From NCBI RefSeq assembly GCF_900105685.1, contig NZ_LT629781.1:1612001-1676000 (forward strand): DNA of 64,000 bases. Reading direction: 5' to 3'. The notes below the pieces were generated by a model. It saw nothing but the letters and a program-made list of their open reading frames with translations, ran no database searches and had not been told where the DNA came from. This stretch comes from Verrucomicrobium sp. GAS474. Lineage in GTDB: Bacteria; Verrucomicrobiota; Verrucomicrobiia; Methylacidiphilales; GAS474. The position numbers and the translations under genes are program-made. This document shows positions 33,374 to 41,835 of this stretch, piece by piece (within the stretch, counting starts at the first letter, position 1; each line of letters starts with the position of its first letter).

Positions 33374-34229
33374 CGGGATCGGCGGGAGAGCTGAGGGAGC
33401 GGAGCCGGAACGCATTCGGCGTCTCTCCCGTGAAGCCGGCGAAGGCCTTGCCGAATGCGCTGAGGCTGTTGAACCCGACGGCGAGGGCGGTCTCGGTCAC
33501 GTTCTCCTTTCCTCCCGCCAGTTTCTCCATCGCCAGCAGGAGGCGCGCCCGGAGGGCGTATTCCCGCCACGTCATCCCCGCCGCCTCGTGAAAGCGGCGG
33601 CGGAAGGTCCGTTCCGAAAGGGCGGCGGCCCGCGCGACGTCGGCGAGGGCCGCCGCGCCGGGGGTGGAGAGCGCCTGTTCCGCCGCCGCCCGGAGGCGGT
33701 CGGGGCCGATCCGGGGCAGGGAGTAGGGAAGGCGGGGCTCGGCGCAGAGGGTGCGGCAGAGCTGGGCGAGGGTGGCGAAGAAATCGGCGGCGTAGCGCCG
33801 TTCCTCGGCCCGCCGGGGCTTGTTCGTCCAGCGGAGCGAATAGCCGATCATCTCCCGCAGGAGGGGGGGCGCGGCGAAGACCCGGATGCGGCTCCGTTCC
33901 CCGCCGAGGGAGGGATACCGTTTCGGGTCGAAGTAGACGTTGCCGAGGGAGACCCCCGCGAGGATCGTCCGGTGGCGGGCCCCGGCCGGAATCCATGCCG
34001 CCCGGTGGGGCGGAAGGAGCCAGACCTCCTCGGCGGTCTCGAGCCGGACGGTGCCGTGGAAGGCGTAGAGGAGCTGGTGGTTTGCGTGCCGGTGCCAGCC
34101 GTAGGCGAGGGTGCGCGGCTCTTTCCCCGTCCCGTCGGCGAAGGAGAAGGCGGGGGCCTGCGCCTGGACGAGGCCGAGGCGGCGGAGTTCCCGGGCGGTG
34201 GCGGCGGTGGAAAGGGAGGGGTGGGGCAT
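33288..34229 (-). CDS. AraC-family transcriptional regulator with cupin domain
   Basis: 313 residues from ATG 34227-34229. N-terminal cupin-like effector domain (YGWHRHANHQLLYAFHGTVR, LLPPHRAAWIPAG), C-terminal AraC domain (ALADVARAAALSERTFRRRF, ETALAVGFNSLSAFGKAFAG, GETPNAFR). The helices are complete by about residue 270; the rest is an Arg/Ser/Pro-rich tail (RDRGRRSRAHAAPRRSRG) encoded antisense to the end of the Fur-family gene. Divergent from the methyltransferase gene, a possible target. Confidence 0.85.
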   Translation of the reverse strand: MPHPSLSTAATARELRRLGLVQAQAPAFSFADGTGKEPRTLAYGWHRHANHQLLYAFHGTVRLETAEEVWLLPPHRAAWIPAGARHRTILAGVSLGNVYFDPKRYPSLGGERSRIRVFAAPPLLREMIGYSLRWTNKPRRAEERRYAADFFATLAQLCRTLCAEPRLPYSLPRIGPDRLRAAAEQALSTPGAAALADVARAAALSERTFRRRFHEAAGMTWREYALRARLLLAMEKLAGGKENVTETALAVGFNSLSAFGKAFAGFTGETPNAFRLRSLSSPADPASPASSGTRDRGRRSRAHAAPRRSRGGK

Positions 34230-34326
34230 GGAGCGGAATCCCCATTCAACCCTGTTTGGCCGGAAAAAGCAAAAGAATGGCCGAAAGACGAAAGCGGACC
34301 CGTTCGGAAAATGGGAAGATGGAGCG

Positions 34327-35127
34327 ATGACAAACCTTTCTGCCGCCGCCTCGGCCCATCGGGCGGAGATCCTCGAACAGTTCACGAAACAGGCCGGTCC
34401 CTTCGCCGCCCGGCCCGAGCACTCCGATGCGGAAATCTTCGCGAAGATCCTCGACTTCTCCGGCGTCGGCCCGGGGGACGAGGTCCTCGACGTCGCCTGC
34501 GGGCCGGGGCTGGTCACCTGCGCCTTCGCGGCGCGGGCGGGCCGGGTCACGGGGATCGACCTCACCCCGGCGATGATCGCCGAGGCCCGGCGGACCGAGG
34601 CGGCGCGCGGGGCGCGGAACGTGGCGTGGGAGGTCGGCGACGCCGAGGCGCTCCCCTTCGCCGACGGCACGTTCTCGATGGTCGTCACCCGCTACTCGTT
34701 CCACCACCTCACCGAGCCCGAGCGGGCCTGGCGGGAGATGGTCCGCGTCTGTCGCCCGGGCGGGACGGTGCTGGTCATCGACGCCTCGGTCCCGCTGGAG
34801 CAGGCCGAGGCCTACGACCGCTTCGAGCGGTTCCGCGATCCCTCCCACTCCCGCGTGATCCCGCTGGAGAGCTTCGAGCCGATGGCCGCCGAGGTCGGCC
34901 TGGAGGCGGTGCGGATGGGATTCTACCGCCTCGACGTCGGCATCGAATCGCTCCTCGCCTCCTCGTTCCCGAGGCCGGGCGACGACGAGCTGCTCCGCGC
35001 CCTCTACCGGGAGGAGGCGCTGCGGGGGATCGACTCCGGCGGCCTCGCGCCGCGGGAGGAGAACGGCGAACTGCGGATCTCGTTCCCCACGCTGATGGTG
35101 GCGGGGAGAAAGGCGATGGCCAGATAA
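34327..35127 (+). CDS. class I SAM-dependent methyltransferase (UbiE-like)
   Basis: 266 residues from ATG 34327. SAM-binding motif I VLDVACGPGLVTCAFA, then GIDLTPAMIAEAR and DAEALPFADGTFSMVVTRYS, then GGTVLVIDA: the Methyltransf_11 pattern of UbiE and related enzymes. The acceptor is not evident. Divergent from the cupin-AraC regulator with a 97-bp intergenic region. Confidence 0.85.
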   Translation: MTNLSAAASAHRAEILEQFTKQAGPFAARPEHSDAEIFAKILDFSGVGPGDEVLDVACGPGLVTCAFAARAGRVTGIDLTPAMIAEARRTEAARGARNVAWEVGDAEALPFADGTFSMVVTRYSFHHLTEPERAWREMVRVCRPGGTVLVIDASVPLEQAEAYDRFERFRDPSHSRVIPLESFEPMAAEVGLEAVRMGFYRLDVGIESLLASSFPRPGDDELLRALYREEALRGIDSGGLAPREENGELRISFPTLMVAGRKAMAR

Positions 35128-35174
35128 CTTTGCTTCTGGCCGCTCCTTCCCATGGCTCGGCCCTCAAGGAGGTT

Positions 35175-35350
35175 AGATCCAGCGGAGTAAAGTGAGCGTA
35201 CGGGAGACGGCCTTTAGGGCTGCGTTCCATCTACACCACGGCCTATCAGAGGGGGTGGTGCAGGAGGGGCGCAGCCCCTCTTGCATCTCTAAACGCGCGG
35301 GTTACATCCACCTGTACAGGGTCATGTACCCGGTCCCGAAGGGCCGCCCC
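35175..35350 (+). repeat. dispersed intergenic repeat, copy C (type 2)
   Basis: Core hairpin GAGGGGC-GCA-GCCCCTC at 35264-35280, followed by TTGCATCTCTAA, TACATCCACCTGTACAGGGT and CCCGGTCCCGAAGGGC. Upstream sequence differs from type 1 but contains a GCCTATC block shared with copies D and E. Located between the convergent methyltransferase and histidine kinase genes. Confidence 0.75.
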
Positions 35351-35365
35351 TCCCCCCGCGATCCC

Positions 35366-37498
35366 TTAATTCGCCCCCGCCCGGCCCGCGAGCCAGGCTT
35401 CGCGCAGGGCGTTCTCCAGGGCTTTCCGGTTCAGCGGCTTCGTGAGGTAGCTGTTCATCCCCGCCTCCAGGCACCGCTCCTTCGCGCCGTTGATGGCGTC
35501 GGCGGTGAGGGCGATGATCTGGATCGGATTCCCCTCGGAGCGGAGGGCGCGGGTGCATTCGAGGCCGTCCATCTCGGGCATCTGCATGTCCATGAGGATG
35601 ACGTCGTAGGGATAGGCGTTGGTCTTCTTCGCGGCGCGGACGGCCTCGAGGCACTCGATCCCGTTGGCGGCGGGATGGCCGCCGAAGCCCATCTGCTTCA
35701 GCAGGAGGAGGACGAGGCGCATGTTGATGGCGTTGTCCTCGGCGACGAGGATCCGCATCGGGTAGCGGGCGGCGAAGGGGAGGCTCTCGTCGTTCGAGGC
35801 GTTGGAGGCGGCCTCGGCGGGGGAGGGGGTGTGGGCGCGGCAGGGGAGGGTGAAGCGGAAGGTGCTCCCCTGGCCGGGGACCGAGGTGGCGGCGAGGGCG
35901 CCGCCCATGAGGTCGACGAGGCGCTTGCAGATCGCGAGGCCGAGGCCGGTGCCGCCGTATTTCCGCGTGGTCGAGGAATCGGCCTGGGTGAAGGGGCGGA
36001 AGAGGCGGGCGATGACCTCCTCCGTCATCCCGATGCCGGTGTCGGAGACCTCCAGGTGGAGGTGGCGCGTGCCGTCCCCGGCGAGACCTTCTCCGAGGAA
36101 GGCGCGGAGCGTGACGCCGCCCTTCTCGGTGAACTTCGCCGAGTTCGAGAGGAGGTTGACGAGGATCTGGCGGAGGCGGGCCGAATCGCCGATGAGATGC
36201 TCCGGGACGTCGTCGGCGATCTCCTGGACGAGGGCGAGGCCCTTCGCCCGGTACTGGGGGCTGAGGATCTCGACGGCGTCGCCGATGCAGGCGCGGAGCT
36301 GGAAGGGGCAGCTCTCGACCTCGAGCTTGTTCGCCTCGATCTTGGAGAAGTCGAGGAGGTCGTTGATGAGGGAGAGGAGGGACTCGGCGCTCCGCTTGAT
36401 CGTGTTGATGTAGTCCTTCTGCTGGGCATCGACGCCGGTGGTCTCCAGCAGGATGTTGCTGAAGCCGATGACGCCGTTCATCGGGGTCCGCAGCTCGTGG
36501 CTCATCATGGCCAGGAACTCGCCCTTCGCCCGGTCGGCGGCCTCGGCCTTTTCCTTCGCCTTCACGAGGTCGCGCTCGGCCCATTTCCGGGAGGAGATGT
36601 TCGTGCAGGTGATGGCGATCCCCTCGCCGAGCGGGGCGCCCGCGATGCGGAACCACTCCGGCGCGGCGGGCTTCATCGTCCCGGCGAAGGCCTGGAGCGG
36701 CGTCGGCGTCGGGGGGATGGTCTCGTACTCGAACTCGTCGCTCTGGCCGCTCTCGACGATGTGGACGAGGTGGTTGAAGAGGGGGCTCTCCCGGTGCTGG
36801 GGGAGGACCTCGAGGAGGCGCTGGCCGACGAGGCCCTTTCCGCTTTGGCCGCCGCCCCAGGTCCGCTCCGCGGCGGGGTTCGCGAGGATGAAGCGGAAGT
36901 CGATGATCTTCCCGTTCTCGTCGCGGATGGCGGAGAAGGCGAGCATGCCATCGACGCCGCTGCGGAGGACGCCGTCGAGGAGGTGGCGGCTCTCGGCCAG
37001 GTCCTGCTCGATCGCCTTCCGGGAGGTGATGTCGGTGAAGGTCGCGGCGAAGCCGTCGCCGAGGCGGGCGGCGTTGATCTGGAACCAGTGGGGGGCGGCG
37101 TAATGCTCGGTGTAATACTCGAACTCGACCGGCTCGCCGCTGTTGGCGACGGCGACGAAGGTCTCGAAAATGCCCTCGAAATCGAGGTGGGGGGCGGCCT
37201 CCAGGAGGGTCTTTTCCGACCACGCCCTGCCCTTCTTTTTCGCCTCCGGCTGGGGGGCGGCATCGGGGTCCTCGCCGAAGAAGAGCCCGGCGGCGGGGTT
37301 GGCCAGGAGGCAGGCGAAGTCGGTGATCCGGCCCCGGGCGTCCCGGAGGGCGCGGAAGGCGGCGGTCCCGCGCAGGGCGTGGCGGATGACGCCGTCGAGG
37401 AGGGTCCGCGTCGTCTGGAGGTCGAGGGCGAGGTCGGGGACGGCCGACGGTTCCCCTGCCGCTGGCGTCGCCGTTCCGGATGGGGAGGGCTCCGTCAT
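35366..37498 (-). CDS. hybrid sensor histidine kinase (PAS-PAS-HisKA-HATPase-REC)
   Basis: 710 residues, cytoplasmic (no membrane segment seen). Two PAS-like domains (about 25-165 and 170-315), each ending in a TDITSRK/TNISSRK-type motif. HisKA H-box FLAMMSHELRTPMNGVIGFS, N-box LVNLLSNSAKF, G1 DTGIGM and G2 GGTGLGLAICK make the ATPase complete. C-terminal receiver (about 580-700) has VAEDN, acceptor in VILMDMQMPEMDG and YLTKPL. No partner regulator is adjacent. Confidence 0.93.
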   Translation of the reverse strand: MTEPSPSGTATPAAGEPSAVPDLALDLQTTRTLLDGVIRHALRGTAAFRALRDARGRITDFACLLANPAAGLFFGEDPDAAPQPEAKKKGRAWSEKTLLEAAPHLDFEGIFETFVAVANSGEPVEFEYYTEHYAAPHWFQINAARLGDGFAATFTDITSRKAIEQDLAESRHLLDGVLRSGVDGMLAFSAIRDENGKIIDFRFILANPAAERTWGGGQSGKGLVGQRLLEVLPQHRESPLFNHLVHIVESGQSDEFEYETIPPTPTPLQAFAGTMKPAAPEWFRIAGAPLGEGIAITCTNISSRKWAERDLVKAKEKAEAADRAKGEFLAMMSHELRTPMNGVIGFSNILLETTGVDAQQKDYINTIKRSAESLLSLINDLLDFSKIEANKLEVESCPFQLRACIGDAVEILSPQYRAKGLALVQEIADDVPEHLIGDSARLRQILVNLLSNSAKFTEKGGVTLRAFLGEGLAGDGTRHLHLEVSDTGIGMTEEVIARLFRPFTQADSSTTRKYGGTGLGLAICKRLVDLMGGALAATSVPGQGSTFRFTLPCRAHTPSPAEAASNASNDESLPFAARYPMRILVAEDNAINMRLVLLLLKQMGFGGHPAANGIECLEAVRAAKKTNAYPYDVILMDMQMPEMDGLECTRALRSEGNPIQIIALTADAINGAKERCLEAGMNSYLTKPLNRKALENALREAWLAGRAGAN

Positions 37499-37615
37499 TG
37501 CGATCTGTTATGGCCCGGTTTCGGACCCGACTCAAGCCCGCATCGCGCGAAATGAAACCGGAAAGCCGCCCGTTTCACGAATAGTCTCTTCGGTCCCTTG
37601 CCGATTGCCGTTCCC

Positions 37616-38143
37616 CTACTTCTGCGTCCACTTCCCGTTTTCGTCCTGGAGCCATTCGCCCGAGTTGGCCTGGGAGAAGAGGCGCTTCCCGGCGGCGCGG
37701 GCCTCGACGTCGAGGGTCGTCCCCTGGGTCGAGGCCTGGGTGCCGTAGATGGTGCGGCGGGCGCGGTTCTCCTCGTCGACGATCCGCTTGATGTAGTCGC
37801 CGTAGTTTTCCCCGGTGTTGACCTTCCCGGCGGCGGCGTTCCCGGCGGGGAGATCGCGGATGGCGACGTAGCCGGTGGCCGCCTCGCCGATGAAGTGGGT
37901 CTCCTTCAGCGACTGGACTTCGGAGCTCAGGTTGTGGGCGTCCTCGGCGGCCCCGCCGGTCTTGTCCTTGGTGGCGTCGGCGGCGGGTTTCGGGGCCTCG
38001 TTGCGGCTGGTGACGTCGACCTTCATGTTGACGTCGATGACGACGGGCTTCGGGACGGCGACGTTCACCGTCGGCGCGCAGCCGTTGAGGAGGAGCGAGA
38101 CGCAGGGAAGGGCGAGGAGGAGGGGGCGGCGGGGGAAGGTCAT
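37616..38143 (-). CDS. YnbE-YdbL fusion lipoprotein
   Basis: 175 residues. Signal peptide with lipobox LLNGC (Cys22). Residues 22-45 (CAPTVNVAVPKPVVIDVNMK) correspond to E. coli YnbE, a lipoprotein with CTPRIEVAAPKEP followed by alternating hydrophobics. After a ~25-residue linker, residues ~75-175 correspond to YdbL/DUF1318: HFIGEAATGYVAI, then IVDEENRARRTIY, and the C-terminus AGKRLFSQANSGEWLQDENG. In E. coli YnbE and YdbL are separate partners of the AsmA-like YdbH in an inner-to-outer membrane bridge. Here the YdbH-like gene is immediately upstream with overlapping ends, so the same assembly is likely. Assigned from memory of the E. coli sequences. Confidence 0.75.
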   Translation of the reverse strand: MTFPRRPLLLALPCVSLLLNGCAPTVNVAVPKPVVIDVNMKVDVTSRNEAPKPAADATKDKTGGAAEDAHNLSSEVQSLKETHFIGEAATGYVAIRDLPAGNAAAGKVNTGENYGDYIKRIVDEENRARRTIYGTQASTQGTTLDVEARAAGKRLFSQANSGEWLQDENGKWTQK

Positions 38144-40035
38144 GGCTTTTTGGGAGGCGGGGTTGAGGGCGGGATCGGCGACGGGGTCGATGTCGTGGGC
38201 TTGTCGATCTGGACGGAAATCTGGGGGGGCTTTTGCTCGGGGAGGGAGAATCCGGGGGTGGTCTGGTTTTCCTGTTTCCAGTTCAGGACAAAGTTACGCT
38301 TTCCGGCGGGGCCTTCAAGATGGAGTTCGGCGGTGCTCGTCGGGACGCCGTAGTGGAGGAGGACGGTGCCGAGGTCGAAGGGATAGTTCTCGAAGCTCTC
38401 GAGGACGCGGGCGACGATCTGCCGCTGGGCCGAGTAGGGCCCCCAGCTCTCGGGGAGGCGGGTGGCGACCTCGGCGACGGAGGGGATGGCGAGGCGGCCG
38501 CCCGAGGGGAATTTCAGCTCCCCCTCGCAGGTCAGGATTTCCCGGGCGCGGGCGTCGACGACGACGTGGGCGTTGACCTTCCCGGAGAGGTCGAAGTGCT
38601 CCCCGGCGACCTTCCGCACGGGAACCTGCGCCTGGCTGCCGCTCATGTAGAGCCCGGCATGCCACGGGAAGCCGTCGCCGAAGCCGACCCGGTAGAAGCC
38701 GTCGAGGTAGCCGTCGTAGAATTTCCCGCCGATCTTCCCGAAGATCCCCTCGCGGTTGAAGGTGACGGTGGCCCAGACGTCCTGGGCGGCGATCTCCTTC
38801 CAGCTGGCTTCCTTCATCTTGATCGTCTCGACGAGGTTCCGGGCGGTGCTGTCCTGCGGGGGGAGGTTGAACTCGACGCCGCTGCTCTGGTCAAGGCCGC
38901 TCAGCTTCACGCCGTAGGCGGGGAAATCGAGCTCCGGGGCGCTGATGACGAGGCGGTTTTTGAACTGGAGGTGGCTGAGCTGGCTGATGCTGAGGTTCTG
39001 GGAGGTCGAGTTGAAGCTGAGGGGGAGGGCGAGGCCGGGCTCGCCGAAGGCGGTGATGGTGAGGTGGAGATGGAAGAGGCCGAAGTCCTTCAGGACCCAT
39101 TCCTTCACCGGGGCGTCGGCGGCTGCCGGTGCCGGGACGGGCGCCGGAGCCGGAGTCGGAGTTGGAGCCGGAGTTGGAGCCGGAGTGGCGGGGGCGAGGT
39201 GGGCCTTGAACTCGTCGGCGAAGGCGAAGAGACGGGGGCCGATGTAGATGGTGGGGTCGGAGATGGAGAGGTACTCGATCTCCTGCCGGGCGAGGCCGGC
39301 CCAGGTGAAGTGGATCTCGATGTGGCCGAGGTCGAGGACGGGGGAAAGCTGGTCGTCCCGGGCGTAGAGGCGGACGCCGTTGGCGACGGCGACCTGGGTC
39401 TCGTTCTCCTTCGCGGCGGCGCGGGAGACGCTGCCGGTGTTCCATTCCAGCGGCGTCGATCCGCCGATGGAGAGGGGGATCGCCTCCATGCCGGGGGCGA
39501 GGTTGTCGAGCCAGACGGTACCGCGGATGATCCGGACCTTGTAGAAGATGTGGCGGATGATCTCGATGGGGTTCGTGTCGTCCTTGTCGTCGTCGGCCTC
39601 GGCGACGGCCTTCCTTTCGGTCTCCTTGTGCCCGGCGGCGAAGGCGGCGGCCATCTTGCCGACGGTGATCTCGGGTTCTTCCAATTCGATCAGGCGGAGG
39701 CGGCGGACGGTGGGGAGCTTCGCCCAGTTCCAGACGATCTCGACCCGCTTCGCGCGGAAGTAGGGATCGGGGGCCGCCGGATCGGGGCCCGTCATGGTCA
39801 CGTCGAGGAGGGCGAGGGAAGAGGAGCTGTCCCACCGCGCCCCGGAGAAGGCGAGGGTCTGGCCGTTGAGCGAGTGGAGGAGCCGGGCCACCTGCCGCAT
39901 GGTGAAGCCGGGAAAGAGCGAGGCGACGAGGAGGATGCCGAAGAGGAGGCCGAGAAGGCCGAGGCCCGCCAAGGCGCCGCCACCGAGCCAGGGATGGGGG
40001 CGGAGGAGGGCGGGAAGGCGCGGCATAGGGAGCAT
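38140..40035 (-). CDS. AsmA-fold intermembrane bridge protein, YdbH-like
   Basis: 631 residues from ATG 40033-40035 (ATG 40024-40026 also possible). One N-terminal transmembrane helix (LGLLGLLFGILLVASLF) anchors it in the inner membrane; the rest is a long beta-strand-rich periplasmic region without catalytic motifs, as in AsmA-like lipid-bridge proteins. A Pro/Ala/Thr-rich hinge lies around residues 280-310 and the C-terminus is Pro-rich. Overlaps the YnbE-YdbL fusion gene by 4 bp. Members of this group (TamB, YhdP, YdbH) support phospholipid movement to the outer membrane. YdbH assignment rests on neighbour and topology. Confidence 0.7.
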   Translation of the reverse strand: MLPMPRLPALLRPHPWLGGGALAGLGLLGLLFGILLVASLFPGFTMRQVARLLHSLNGQTLAFSGARWDSSSSLALLDVTMTGPDPAAPDPYFRAKRVEIVWNWAKLPTVRRLRLIELEEPEITVGKMAAAFAAGHKETERKAVAEADDDKDDTNPIEIIRHIFYKVRIIRGTVWLDNLAPGMEAIPLSIGGSTPLEWNTGSVSRAAAKENETQVAVANGVRLYARDDQLSPVLDLGHIEIHFTWAGLARQEIEYLSISDPTIYIGPRLFAFADEFKAHLAPATPAPTPAPTPTPAPAPVPAPAAADAPVKEWVLKDFGLFHLHLTITAFGEPGLALPLSFNSTSQNLSISQLSHLQFKNRLVISAPELDFPAYGVKLSGLDQSSGVEFNLPPQDSTARNLVETIKMKEASWKEIAAQDVWATVTFNREGIFGKIGGKFYDGYLDGFYRVGFGDGFPWHAGLYMSGSQAQVPVRKVAGEHFDLSGKVNAHVVVDARAREILTCEGELKFPSGGRLAIPSVAEVATRLPESWGPYSAQRQIVARVLESFENYPFDLGTVLLHYGVPTSTAELHLEGPAGKRNFVLNWKQENQTTPGFSLPEQKPPQISVQIDKPTTSTPSPIPPSTPPPKKP

Positions 40036-40095
40036 TAACTTTGCCCCGGGAACGGGAAACGTCAATGAGGGGGAGTCGGAACGGGACGCCGCTCT

Positions 40096-41217
40096 CTAGT
40101 GGGCAGCCACCACTTCGTCGGCCAGCGGGACGAGGTTGCCGCCGCTCTGCTCGCTCAGCGCCTGGGTGATCGCATTGTCTTGGGCCGTCGTCTTCCGGGA
40201 GGTGAGGAGGAGGATGTCGATCTTCGGCAGGGAGTCCGCGCGGGCACGGAGGTCGGCGAGGAGGGCCTCGGCCCGGATGGGATCGGGGCGGGCGTTGGCC
40301 CCGGTGACCTGCCACTGGCCGTCGGTGACGACGATGATCCAGTCGGGAGCGAGGGAAATGGCCTGCCGGAGCGCGGTGTCGCCCCGGGTGCCGTTCCCCT
40401 CGAAGGAGGGCACGCCGGGGGTGCCGCCTTTCACGGAGAAGTGGATGCCCTGCCGGGCGACCTTCGCGAGCCAGCGGCGGGCCTCGGCGCGGTTGGCCTC
40501 GGTGGCGGGCAGGGGCTCCCCTTTCCAGGCGAGGGAGCCGTTCTTGAAGACGATCAGGTCGAAGAGGACGGCGGGCGGCAGCGTGTCGATCCGGGCGAGG
40601 GCCTCGGCGTAGAGCGTGTCGAAGAGGCCGGGCCGGCGGAGGAAGATCGAGTCCGAGACGTCGAAGACCAGGACGATCCGGCGGCCCGATCCCTCGACGC
40701 CGTACAGGGAGAGGGTGCCGGGACCGGCCTGGGGGGAGGCGGCGCTGCCGCTGGCGGAAGGGCCGGTGTTTGCGCTCGTGTTCGCGCTGGTGCCCGCTTC
40801 GGTTTCGGAGGAGCTGGCGGCGGTGGCGGACGAGGCCATCGTTTCGGCGGGGGCGCTCTCCTGACCTGGGCTCTGGCCCTGCGCCGGGACGGAAGTCGGC
40901 GGCGGCGGCGGGATCGGCGCGACGGCAACGGGAGAAACCGGGGGCGGGGCCGGGACGGCTTCGGGCGTCGGGGCAGCGGAGGCCGCGGCGTGAGATTGAG
41001 CCTGGGCCTGGGCTGCCGGGCGCGCCGCCGCCGCCCCGTTCAGGAAGCTCAGCGAAAGAGAGGGAGCCGGGGCGAAGCCCCGTCCGGGCGTCTTCGCGTT
41101 GTGGAAGAAGAGAACGAGGAGCAGGAGGCCGAGGAGATGGAGGAAAACGCTCCCTCCCGCAAAGAGGACAAGACGGAATGAGCCCCGGTCGGCGGTTTTT
41201 CCCGAAGCGTCTTCCAT
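40096..41217 (-). CDS. von Willebrand factor A domain membrane protein
   Basis: 373 residues from ATG 41215-41217. N-terminal transmembrane helix (VLFAGGSVFLHLLGLLLLVL), a ~120-residue Pro/Ala/Ser-rich linker, then a VWA domain: MIDAS motif DVSDS in VLVFDVSDSIFLRR, a Thr in GTRGDTALRQA and Asp in IIVVTDGQW. VWA domains bind ligands through a metal ion. Sixty bp upstream of the YdbH-like gene in the same direction, so possibly one operon. Ligand unknown. Confidence 0.8.
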   Translation of the reverse strand: MEDASGKTADRGSFRLVLFAGGSVFLHLLGLLLLVLFFHNAKTPGRGFAPAPSLSLSFLNGAAAARPAAQAQAQSHAAASAAPTPEAVPAPPPVSPVAVAPIPPPPPTSVPAQGQSPGQESAPAETMASSATAASSSETEAGTSANTSANTGPSASGSAASPQAGPGTLSLYGVEGSGRRIVLVFDVSDSIFLRRPGLFDTLYAEALARIDTLPPAVLFDLIVFKNGSLAWKGEPLPATEANRAEARRWLAKVARQGIHFSVKGGTPGVPSFEGNGTRGDTALRQAISLAPDWIIVVTDGQWQVTGANARPDPIRAEALLADLRARADSLPKIDILLLTSRKTTAQDNAITQALSEQSGGNLVPLADEVVAAH

Positions 41218-41328
41218 GACGCGCCCGAAGATAGGACAAGTTTCCCGGGTAGGCAACCCTGTGGCACGATGTCGCAGGGGCCGATCGGGGCTTGCCGTTC
41301 CGGGGAGGCCTCCCTTGGATGGGGGGGC

Positions 41329-41730
41329 ATGGTTCGGTTCCTCGGCTATCCGCTGGTTGCCCTGGCCCTCTTCGCGATGGCGGGAGGGCATTGGGCCGTG
41401 CTCCAGTCGGTGGCCTGGGCCGGGATGGTCGCCGAGCGCGTCGAGGCAAAGATGTCCCTCCGCCAAGCCGTCGCCCAGACCCTCGACGGCGAGCATCCCT
41501 GCGAGATGTGCGCGAAGATCGTGATCACGAAGAAGCAGGAGAAGGACGACCCCGCCCCGGGCCTCCTCCTCGTGAAGGCCGCCAAGAAAGCCGAGGCCGT
41601 CTCCTCCCTTCCTTCCGTCGTCCCGCCCGCCTTCCCCTCCGCCCGCCTCGCGTGGCGGACCGAAGCCCTCGTCGGTCCCCTGCGGACCGAGGCCCCGCCC
41701 GCGCTCCCGCCGCGAGGCCTCCTCTCCTAG
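41329..41730 (+). CDS. small exported/membrane protein with PCEMC motif
   Basis: 133 residues from ATG 41329. One N-terminal hydrophobic segment (VALALFAMAGGHWAVL), then an amphipathic segment and a GEHPCEMCAKIVITKK motif whose CxxC pair could bind a metal. The C-terminal half is Pro/Ala-rich. The family is not named. Position 106 bp upstream of a TonB receptor suggests a role in the same uptake process; copper or iron are possible cargoes, not shown. Confidence 0.6.
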   Translation: MVRFLGYPLVALALFAMAGGHWAVLQSVAWAGMVAERVEAKMSLRQAVAQTLDGEHPCEMCAKIVITKKQEKDDPAPGLLLVKAAKKAEAVSSLPSVVPPAFPSARLAWRTEALVGPLRTEAPPALPPRGLLS

Positions 41731-41835
41731 CCGCGCGCTAGGCCGTCGTCGGCGCGCCCTTTTCGGGCCCGCCTCCCCCCCCTCGTCATTTCCGCCGGGC
41801 GCGATCGCGTCCGCGCGGCACGGAAAGGAGCTCGT

